DNA from: JBCCFX01 sp039029515
GTDB taxonomy: Bacteria > Planctomycetota > Phycisphaerae > Phycisphaerales > SM1A02
Assembly (NCBI GenBank): GCA_039029515.1
Contig: JBCCFX010000138.1
Coordinates: 1 to 11,582 of the forward strand
Reading direction: 5' to 3'
DNA: 11,582 nt
A program made the position numbers and the translations under genes. Numbering within the stretch: position 1 is the stretch's first letter; each line of letters begins with the position of its first letter. Below are positions 6,344 through 11,582 of this stretch, one piece after another. The notes under the pieces were generated by a model. The model was not told the DNA's origin. It made no database searches and saw nothing but the letters and a program-made list of their open reading frames with translations.

Positions 6344-6529
6344 ATGCCACCCGCAGAAGCGCACCCCATCGAACTCAAGCCGGCTCAGATGGACTACCTG
6401 CGCGACATGGCCAGGAAGTACGATCTCCCCGATGAGCACAAGGCCATTCGGTGCCTCATCGACTTCGCGATGCAGGAATCAGCGCACGAGAAAGCGATCT
6501 TCGAAGAGATTCGCTGCCTGCATTGCTGA
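6344..6529 (+). CDS. Small Cys-containing protein, possibly ribbon-helix-helix-like (61 aa)
   Basis: A 61-residue protein with a short leader, then ELKPAQMDYLRDMARKYDLP, a helix AIRCLIDFAM, and a charged helix ending in IFEEIRCLHC at the very C-terminus. The strand/helix/helix outline with an L-P-D-x-x-K-A-I-R turn resembles small ribbon-helix-helix DNA-binding proteins, but the basic N-terminal strand is not convincing. The RCL triplet occurs twice (residues 36-38 and 57-59) and the last four residues form CxxC (Cys58, Cys61), suggesting metal binding or redox chemistry. I recall similar small proteins ending in RCL-x-C from other bacteria but know no function. GGAG (6332-6335) lies 8 bases before the ATG, and a perfect -10 box lies upstream. 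It is divergent from the hybrid kinase and its stop is 18 bp from that of the convergent methyltransferase. Confidence 0.75.
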   Translation: MPPAEAHPIELKPAQMDYLRDMARKYDLPDEHKAIRCLIDFAMQESAHEKAIFEEIRCLHC

Positions 6530-6547
6530 TCAAGGATGCGGCGCGGT

Positions 6548-7405
6548 TCAGGCGTCACGAGGCGCGACCGGCCGAGCGTAATACTGCAGGAAGATGCCGC
6601 GCATCGTTGGATTCAACATGCGCGATGCGGTATTCCAAACGCGACCGGCGGCGCGGCGCGGCAGTGACATCCCATCCGCGCGGATCAACACCTGACTGTC
6701 GCTTTGCTGGCGCACGATCTCGAATCCAGCCTGTTCAAGCGCCAACCGAAGTGACCGCGCGGTGAAGTAACTGAGATGCATCGGCGGAATGATCATCGGA
6801 TCGCGCGAGCCGATCAATCGGTACACGCCGCCGAAATTTGGTAGCGCGACGACGAGCATCCCGTCATCGTCGAGAAGTCGTCGAGCGCGGTGGAGCCAAC
6901 CCATCGGATCGTGCGCATGCTCAAGCACCTGACTCATGACAATCAACGAGAACTGTTCATCCTCAATGTCTTCAAACGGCACGCGCCGGAACTCACTGTT
7001 CGGGACGACCTCCGCCGATCGTTCTGAACGATCATCAATATCGATGAGCAGAAACGGACCGAAGCCGAGTTTCGCAAGGTGATACGCGAAACCACCGTCG
7101 CCACACCCGATGTCGAGCACACGACCGCGTGCATCTGTCAGTTCGCGCACATCGTTGGCGACCTGCCGACAGATCGGCTTGTCTTCAAGTAAGTCCGCTG
7201 AAATGGGATCCATCGGATGATGATCGACGCCCGCGTAGACTTCCGCGAGCGTTTCGAGCGACGGGCGGTTGACGACGAATCCATGGCCGCACGAACGACA
7301 TCGCGCGATGATCCACTCCTGATCAAACGCGCGCTTGCGACAGTACTCGGCGGTCTCGCCGTCGCACACCGGACATCGCGGGCTGTCATTCGAGGATGCG
7401 TGCAT
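6548..7405 (-). CDS. Class I SAM-dependent methyltransferase with N-terminal zinc ribbon
   Basis: A soluble 285-residue methyltransferase. An N-terminal zinc ribbon has two CxxC knuckles (Cys11/Cys14 in CPVC, Cys36/Cys39 in CRSC). The Rossmann domain follows, with SAM-binding motif I VLDIGCGDG at residues 96-104, an acidic residue after strand 2 (Asp122), SQVLEHAHDP at about 158-167 and LLDDDGMLVVALPN as the post-motif strand. The C-terminal part has PPMHLSYFTARSL at about 207-219, common in the Methyltransf_23-like group that often acts on sugars, lipids or surface polymers. The substrate is not identifiable. The start is chosen where GGGGGAG precedes the ATG by 3 bases; an in-frame ATG at 7498 would add 31 unlikely residues. 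It is the last gene of the - strand block, 260 bp after icd, and convergent with the 61-residue gene. Confidence 0.88.
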   Translation of the reverse strand: MHASSNDSPRCPVCDGETAEYCRKRAFDQEWIIARCRSCGHGFVVNRPSLETLAEVYAGVDHHPMDPISADLLEDKPICRQVANDVRELTDARGRVLDIGCGDGGFAYHLAKLGFGPFLLIDIDDRSERSAEVVPNSEFRRVPFEDIEDEQFSLIVMSQVLEHAHDPMGWLHRARRLLDDDGMLVVALPNFGGVYRLIGSRDPMIIPPMHLSYFTARSLRLALEQAGFEIVRQQSDSQVLIRADGMSLPRRAAGRVWNTASRMLNPTMRGIFLQYYARPVAPRDA

Positions 7406-7408
7406 GAA

Positions 7409-7430
7409 CTCCCCCGGCGGTCCTCGCCGG
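7409..7430 (-). promoter_or_regulatory. Ribosome-binding site of the methyltransferase with overlapping GC hairpin
   Basis: GGGGGAG (- strand, 7415-7409) is a strong Shine-Dalgarno-like run that fixes the start at 7405. CCGGCG 7414-7419 and CGCCGG 7425-7430 form a 6-bp all-GC stem with a 5-base loop whose arm overlaps the first two bases of that site. Folding could reduce ribosome access; this is inference. Confidence 0.4.
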
Positions 7431-7665
7431 ACTTCGGGCGTCCTCCATGGCCGCCTGACGGAGCAAGGATACGCATACCGCGACGGTTGTGCTTGCACGA
7501 GGCATAGACACCGGTCGTGACCTCGACCCGCAGCAGCCTCGATCGGTGATTACGGTCGACCAGCCAGCTCCGGTGCCGATCAGTCGGCCAGCCGACAGTT
7601 CCGACTGGATCGCGTACACGACGCAGCATCAGAGCCTGCTCGGGCCCGTCGCCGCCGAGTCTGTA

Positions 7666-8916
7666 TCAGGCTCCTACGGCGACGCCGGCTCCCATGTGAG
7701 CGATGACGTCTTCGCCGAACTCACTGCATTTCCGAAGGGTCGCACCGTCCATCAGGCGTTCGAAGTCGTAGGTCACGGTCTTCGCGGAGATCGCGCCGCT
7801 GATGCCCTGGATAATGAGGTCGGCGGCTTCATTCCAGCCAAGGAAACGGAACATCATCTCACCGGACAGGATCACTGAGCCCGGGTTGACCTTGTCCTGG
7901 CCAGCGTACTTCGGTGCCGTGCCGTGGGTCGCTTCGAAGATGGCGGTGCCAGTGTCATAGTTGATGTTGGCCCCGGGCGCAATGCCGATGCCACCGACAC
8001 ATGCCGCCAGTGCATCGGAAATGTAATCGCCGTTGAGGTTCATCGTCGCAATCACGCCGTACTCGGCCGGTCGCGTCAGAATCTGCTGGAGGAATGCGTC
8101 GGCAATGACATCCTTGACGGTGATCGTTCGACCATCGGGTGCCTTGAAGGAACACCACGGACCACCGTCAAGTTCGGTCGCACCGAAGTGCGTCTTCGCA
8201 ACTTCGTAGCCCCAATCACGGAATGCACCTTCCGTGAACTTCATGATGTTGCCTTTGTGCACGAGCGTGACGGAATCGCGTCCCTGATCGATCGCATACT
8301 GAATCGCTGCTTTCACCAGGCGCTCAGTCCCCTGCTGTGAAATTGGCTTGAGGCCGATGCCGGTCGTCTCGGGGAAACGAATCTTCTTCGCCATCGCCGG
8401 AAACTTTTCCATCAGCGCGGCCTTCATTGCCTCGCACTCGGGCGTACCGTGTTCAAACTCGATGCCGGCGTAGATGTCTTCAGAGTTCTCACGGAAGATC
8501 ACCATGTCGGTGAGTTCCGGGCGACGCACCGGACTTGGTACGCCATCAAAGTAGCGCACCGGGCGCAGGCACGTGTAGAGATCTAGTTCCTGGCGCAGCG
8601 CCACGTTCAGGCTGCGAATGCCGCCGCCAACTGGCGTTGTCAACGGGCCCTTGATGCCGACAAGGAACGTGCGGAAGTCCGCAAGCGTTGATTCAGGCAG
8701 CCATTCGCCAGTCGCGTTGAACGCCTTTTCGCCAGCAAGCACTTCGTGCCATTCGATAGACCGAGCGCCGCCGTATGCCTTCTCGACCGCCGCATCGAAC
8801 ACACGGACCGCAGCTGCCCAGATATCGGGGCCGATACCGTCGCCTTCGATGAACGGAATGATCGGATTGTCGGGCACCTGAAGCCCGTTGGCGGTCATCG
8901 TGATCGTGTCGGCCAT
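7666..8916 (-). CDS. icd: Isocitrate dehydrogenase, NADP-dependent
   Basis: TCA-cycle enzyme: oxidative decarboxylation of isocitrate to 2-oxoglutarate in the cytoplasm. It has 416 residues, the same length as E. coli Icd, and is collinear with it. Substrate residues are present: Ser102 and Asn104 in IRSLNVALRQ, Arg108, Arg118, Arg142, Tyr149, Lys221, and metal ligands near Asp273, Asp297 and Asp301. The family signature NLNGDYISDALAACVGG is intact. Coenzyme choice is read from Lys336-Tyr337 (APKYAGQ) and Tyr383/Arg387 (YDFER), which match the NADP-specific enzyme. Ser102 corresponds to the serine phosphorylated by AceK in enterics; no AceK is in the window, so that control is only a possibility. 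The start at 8916 has GGGAG 8 bases upstream; the frame continues to 9036 without homology. It stands alone, 176 bp from the upstream lipoprotein gene, with its own promoter likely. Confidence 0.97.
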   Translation of the reverse strand: MADTITMTANGLQVPDNPIIPFIEGDGIGPDIWAAAVRVFDAAVEKAYGGARSIEWHEVLAGEKAFNATGEWLPESTLADFRTFLVGIKGPLTTPVGGGIRSLNVALRQELDLYTCLRPVRYFDGVPSPVRRPELTDMVIFRENSEDIYAGIEFEHGTPECEAMKAALMEKFPAMAKKIRFPETTGIGLKPISQQGTERLVKAAIQYAIDQGRDSVTLVHKGNIMKFTEGAFRDWGYEVAKTHFGATELDGGPWCSFKAPDGRTITVKDVIADAFLQQILTRPAEYGVIATMNLNGDYISDALAACVGGIGIAPGANINYDTGTAIFEATHGTAPKYAGQDKVNPGSVILSGEMMFRFLGWNEAADLIIQGISGAISAKTVTYDFERLMDGATLRKCSEFGEDVIAHMGAGVAVGA

Positions 8917-8928
8917 CGCGCCGTCTCC

Positions 8929-8940
8929 CTGTCCAGACAG
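8929..8940 (-). promoter_or_regulatory. Palindrome next to the icd ribosome-binding site
   Basis: CTGTC 8929-8933 and GACAG 8936-8940 with two bases between form a 12-base inverted repeat. The repeat overlaps the upstream edge of the GGGAG ribosome-binding site of icd, 12 bases before its start codon. It may be an operator half-site pair or a small hairpin that tunes translation; the sequence alone does not decide. Confidence 0.3.
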
Positions 8941-8962
8941 TGTTTCTATTCGGTTGATGCGG

Positions 8963-8987
8963 TCGATGCATCGAATCCCGGAGTATA
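8963..8987 (-). promoter_or_regulatory. Candidate icd promoter (-10 TATACT) with adjacent 12-bp palindrome
   Basis: On the - strand TATACT (8987-8982) is a good -10 box about 66 bases before the icd start. No convincing -35 hexamer is seen at 16-17 bp. Just downstream, around the expected transcription start, is the perfect 12-bp palindrome TCGATGCATCGA (8963-8974), a position suited to a repressor operator. Both sequences are seen; promoter and operator roles are inferred. Confidence 0.35.
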
Positions 8988-9092
8988 GCGGGCCGACGAA
9001 CGACGACCACGCCGACGTGACCACTTTCGCGATCACACGCAGTCAATCGCCCTGCATCAGGCCATTGGGCGAGATGTGAGATGAGGCGGACT

Positions 9093-9668
9093 TCACCGTC
9101 CGGGTTCGAGCGGCTCCATGAGCGCATCGACATCCACCGCCGGCGGCGGCGCGACGTCGACCGGCGCCAGCGGTTCCACCGGCTCGACGAGATCGATTGA
9201 TGGTGCGGGCGGCGGCACATCCGCCACCGAAGCGTCAGCCGAAGGCAACGGACGCGGTCCAAGGATCTCCCGCATGTCGCGGAAATACCGGCCGGCTTCG
9301 AATTGCGTGTCCGTGGGCAGATGTCGGCCACGATCACGGAAGGTCACCGTCGGCGGATTGGTTTCATCGAGCGTGACCCGAATGGTCCAACGGGTCTTCT
9401 GCTTCTCAGTACGGGTTCGAGGTCGCTGGAGCCAGCGCTTGAGCTCGCGATCGATCTCGATACGCCGACCAGCTTCATCGACAAAGACATCGTTGCGATC
9501 GACGGTCCAGCGGTCTTCGTACGGACCGGACTCGTAATCGGGAGATTCCGCCACCGCTTTCATCGCGGTCCAGACGGACTCCGGCGCGTAGCCGACGAAC
9601 TGTTCCGTGACGCCGGTCTTGCACCCGACGAGCAGCACGGCGACGACAAGAAGAGCTGGAATTCGCAT
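9093..9668 (-). CDS. Lipoprotein with Pro-rich C-terminal tail
   Basis: A 191-residue protein with a short signal peptide ending in the lipobox LLVG-Cys16. Residues about 22-135 form a compact domain: VGYAPESVWTAMKAVAES, a charged hydrophilic stretch, then the strands TRWTIRVTLDE and TVTFRDRG. The pattern (helix with a W-x-A motif followed by strands describing a parameterised surface) recalls small planctomycete or proteobacterial lipoproteins of unknown role. The tail from about 140 to 191 is rich in Pro, Val, Asp and Glu, with two PPP runs (VPPPAP, APPPAV), and probably extends away from the membrane or spans the wall. Function unknown. The start is placed at the ATG that begins the signal peptide; the upstream in-frame ATG at 9758 would bury it. 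The ribosome site is weak. The gene follows acylphosphatase by 141 bp and precedes icd by 176 bp. Confidence 0.75.
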   Translation of the reverse strand: MRIPALLVVAVLLVGCKTGVTEQFVGYAPESVWTAMKAVAESPDYESGPYEDRWTVDRNDVFVDEAGRRIEIDRELKRWLQRPRTRTEKQKTRWTIRVTLDETNPPTVTFRDRGRHLPTDTQFEAGRYFRDMREILGPRPLPSADASVADVPPPAPSIDLVEPVEPLAPVDVAPPPAVDVDALMEPLEPGR

Positions 9669-9809
9669 GGTCAGAGGATGATCGCCATCGCCAGCGAGGT
9701 CAAGTCGTCGACAGGTGGTTGTGGCGAGGCCCACACGCAAGCTCGGGCCATGAATCATGCCGGGCGCTGGCGCTTCGGGCTCGCATCGATGATCAATCGC
9801 CGCAGAACG

Positions 9810-10085
9810 CTACCGACGGATGTCGAACGCGCTGAACTCCCCCGTCGCCGCCGAACGATCAATCGTCACATCATCAATGTTCCCGCGCTTCGCCTCGCGA
9901 ACCGCGGCGATGAATCGGTCCAGTTCCGCCTGCTCACCTTCCGCCACGCACACCACTGAACCGTCCGGCTCATTGCGGACCCAGCCGGTCACGGCGAAAC
10001 GCTCCGAGAGATCTCGGGTGGTCGCACGAAAGAAGACACCTTGCACGCGACCCCGAAATGTGATCGTGAATCGTGTCGCGGTCAT
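9810..10085 (-). CDS. acyP: Acylphosphatase
   Basis: A 91-residue acylphosphatase, the standard length for this small ferredoxin-like alpha/beta enzyme that hydrolyses acyl phosphates such as carbamoyl phosphate and 1,3-bisphosphoglycerate in the cytoplasm. The signature GRVQGVFFR is at residues 12-20 with the phosphate-binding Arg20, and GWVRNEPDGSV follows with the catalytic Asn38. Later blocks (VAEGEQAELDRFIAAV) match the usual second helix. The start lies only 9 bp after the yebC stop, so the two are almost certainly co-transcribed, and its own ribosome site is weak, which suggests translational coupling. Its physiological substrate is uncertain, as for most bacterial acylphosphatases. 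Confidence 0.95.
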   Translation of the reverse strand: MTATRFTITFRGRVQGVFFRATTRDLSERFAVTGWVRNEPDGSVVCVAEGEQAELDRFIAAVREAKRGNIDDVTIDRSAATGEFSAFDIRR

Positions 10086-10094
10086 GGCCCGGAC

Positions 10095-10844
10095 TCAATC
10101 CATCCCGGCCATGGCCTCATCGGGGATGTCCGCATTGGTGTACACCTTCTGCACATCATCGTGATCTTCGATGGCATCGACGAGTCGAAGCACCTTCTGG
10201 GCGGTCGACACATCACACGCGACGAGATTGCCTGCAATCATGGTCACTTCCGAGGATGCCGGCGTGATGTTCGCACCTTCCAGCGCCTCTTTCAGCGTGA
10301 TGAAGTCATCGACTTCACACGTGATCTCCCAGCCGCCATCCGACTGCGCGACGTCGTCCGCGCCGGACTCCAGCGCGATTTCCATCAGTTCATCTTCGGT
10401 GGTCGCGTCAGCCTCAACGAGAATCAATCCCTTGCGTGTGAAGCCATACGACACTGCACCGGACTTCCCGAGATTGCCGCCGCCCTTCTCGAAGATCTTG
10501 CGCATCTCCGGCGCGGTACGGTTCACGTTGTCGGTGACGCAATCCACCATGATCGCGACGCCGCTCGGACCGTAACCCTCGTAACGGATCTCCGTATATT
10601 CCTGGGCTTCAGCGCCTTCGCCGGACCCTTTCTTGACGGCCTTCTCGATGGTGTCCTTGGGCATGTTGACCGCTTTGGCTTCATAGATGGCATAGCGGAG
10701 CGTCAAATTCGTCGCGGGATCACCACCACCATTCTTCGCTGCGATGATGATCGCGCGGCTGCACTTGGACCATGCCTTGCCTTTGACCGCGTCCTGACGC
10801 GCTTTGCGATGCTTGATATTGGCCCATTTACTATGACCCGCCAT
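10095..10844 (-). CDS. yebC: YebC/PmpR family protein (TACO1-like)
   Basis: A 249-residue cytoplasmic protein, full length for the YebC/TACO1 family. The N-terminal signature MAGHSKWANIKHRKARQD is intact. It is followed by AAKNGGGDPATNLTLRYAI, MPKDTIEKAVKKGSG, YEGYGPSGVAIMVDC, NRTAPEMRKIFEKGGGNLG and GAVSYGF, all family blocks. The family was long annotated as a transcriptional regulator (PmpR in Pseudomonas). Work on mitochondrial TACO1 and bacterial homologues points instead to a ribosome-associated role at difficult sequences such as proline runs. AGGAG is 10 bases upstream of the start. The acylphosphatase gene follows by 9 bp, and the TPR gene ends 61 bp before the yebC start on the same strand. 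The usual ruvC neighbour is not seen here. Confidence 0.96.
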   Translation of the reverse strand: MAGHSKWANIKHRKARQDAVKGKAWSKCSRAIIIAAKNGGGDPATNLTLRYAIYEAKAVNMPKDTIEKAVKKGSGEGAEAQEYTEIRYEGYGPSGVAIMVDCVTDNVNRTAPEMRKIFEKGGGNLGKSGAVSYGFTRKGLILVEADATTEDELMEIALESGADDVAQSDGGWEITCEVDDFITLKEALEGANITPASSEVTMIAGNLVACDVSTAQKVLRLVDAIEDHDDVQKVYTNADIPDEAMAGMD

Positions 10845-10905
10845 ACCGACCTATCTCCTGCGCTGCCGACGTGTCGTCGACGATCCTTGAGTGCTCGCAC
10901 ACCAA

Positions 10906-11582
10906 TTACGGCGTGGTGTCGATCGCTTCCGCAACCGAATCAAACATCGGGGCGAGTTCCGGTTTCTCACCGGCTTCAAGCGCCCGTAACTTCCGATCAA
11001 GGCGATCCATGAGATCGCCGAACAGCCGATCATATACCGTTGCGGGGTCAACGACGAGGACACCCCACGTCCGGAGCTGCAACGTGCGATAGTTGCTCTC
11101 GAGCGTGGATCGATGGTCCTCCACGGACAGAAGCCGACGAGCCTCTGTCCACGCCGATCGAGCCTCCAGACCGGCTCCGGCGGCGTACGCAATGTCTCCG
11201 AAGTGATCGAGTACTTCCTCGTTTGGCTCATCCATCCGTGCGATGGCATCAATAATCAACGTGTACGCGCCCGCACCGGCGAGATCATCGGCGATTCGAC
11301 CTTGTCGATAGCGCAGCCACGCGAGCGAATCGATGACGCTTGGGTCATCGGGAAATGCTTCGTAAGCGCGCTCGATCAGACGCCATGATTGCTGACCTGA
11401 ACGCTCACTGGTCAGGAGCGAATACCCGAGATTGTTCATCGCCATCGCCCGGTCGGGGTCAAGCGACAACACCGCTTCGAGCAACTTGCGTTGTCCCGAT
11501 TCATCTCCTGTGAAACCGAACATGGTGCTGATCTCGAACATGAGATCCGCAAGCGTCATCGTGCGGTCGCCAGATCTGAGCG
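10906..11582 (-). CDS. TPR-repeat protein, C-terminal part (partial)
   Basis: The frame is open to the right window edge, so the N-terminus is missing; 224 residues are visible. Tetratricopeptide repeats are clear: LDPDRAMAMNNLGYSLL, then AYEAFPDDPSVIDSLAW with LRYRQG, and EEVLDHFGDIAYAAG followed by ARSAWTEARRLL. The NNLGYSLL/DSLAWLRYRQG/DHFGDIAYAAG succession is typical of large TPR proteins of the kind that assemble complexes or sense envelope state. The last 60 or so residues form charged helices without repeats. An ATG at 11559 exists but the preceding codons continue in frame, so it is probably internal. It is followed after 61 bp by yebC in the same direction. Its partner and role cannot be told from this part. 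Confidence 0.8.
   Translation of the reverse strand, partial: LRSGDRTMTLADLMFEISTMFGFTGDESGQRKLLEAVLSLDPDRAMAMNNLGYSLLTSERSGQQSWRLIERAYEAFPDDPSVIDSLAWLRYRQGRIADDLAGAGAYTLIIDAIARMDEPNEEVLDHFGDIAYAAGAGLEARSAWTEARRLLSVEDHRSTLESNYRTLQLRTWGVLVVDPATVYDRLFGDLMDRLDRKLRALEAGEKPELAPMFDSVAEAIDTTP

Noticed and set aside
7583..7596. GTCGGC-CA-GCCGAC inverted repeat downstream of icd as a terminator
   Set aside because: The stem is short, the loop too tight, and no T-run follows on the - strand; not enough to call.
7489..7878. + strand open frame covering the icd-methyltransferase gap
   Set aside because: Its second half is antisense to the conserved icd C-terminus and the first half has no recognisable features. 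The 260-bp gap (7406-7665) otherwise shows only the methyltransferase ribosome site and a hairpin next to it.
9727..9752. GGCCC/GGGCC inverted repeat between acylphosphatase and the lipoprotein as a terminator
   Set aside because: Only 5 bp with a 12-base loop and no T-run; at this GC content such pairs are frequent.
10867..10879. CGACG-TGT-CGTCG hairpin between the TPR gene and yebC as a terminator
   Set aside because: A 5-bp stem without T-run; the two genes are more likely read through or have a start site in between.
10041..11012. + strand open frame of 323 codons opposite yebC and the TPR gene
   Set aside because: It crosses several intact conserved - strand genes and shows no family motif.

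Overview
GC-rich bacterial DNA with dense coding (no gene-free stretch exceeds 300 bases), conserved housekeeping genes, and two Sec/lipobox lipoproteins that imply a cell envelope processed by signal peptidase II. The gene mix (TolB-type propeller, CsgG-like lipoprotein, a Xer recombinase with an inserted loop, a very large multi-PAS hybrid kinase, TPR protein, YebC) would fit a free-living, probably aquatic Gram-negative such as a planctomycete of the Phycisphaerae type. That taxonomic guess is an impression from protein style, not a demonstrated placement.

Left block, + strand (1-2449): the C-terminal end of a TolB/PD40-like propeller protein, a 253-residue lipoprotein with a CsgG/TolB-N-like start, an 88-residue unrecognised protein, and a XerD-type tyrosine recombinase with all catalytic residues. 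A strong 12-bp GC hairpin at 2474-2507 closes this block and separates it from the convergent kinase gene.

Middle block (2562-6529): one very large gene on the - strand encodes an 1181-residue hybrid histidine kinase (TM - PilJ/NarX-like sensor bundle - TM - four PAS - HisKA - HATPase - receiver). It is divergent from a 61-residue Cys-containing small protein on the + strand. The 236-bp divergent spacer is unusually rich in inverted repeats and contains a perfect TATAAT.

Right block, - strand (6548-11582), in transcription order: a TPR protein cut by the window edge, yebC, acylphosphatase (9 bp after yebC, so co-transcribed), a Pro-rich lipoprotein, NADP-type isocitrate dehydrogenase with its own likely promoter, and a zinc-ribbon class I methyltransferase.

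The window is mostly core chromosome. I found no transposase, phage gene, CRISPR array, tRNA/rRNA, toxin-antitoxin pair or defence cassette. The items most worth a second look are the kinase's sensor and structured leader, the divergent spacer, the Xer insertion and the 61-residue Cys protein. None of them amounts to a demonstrated new system.
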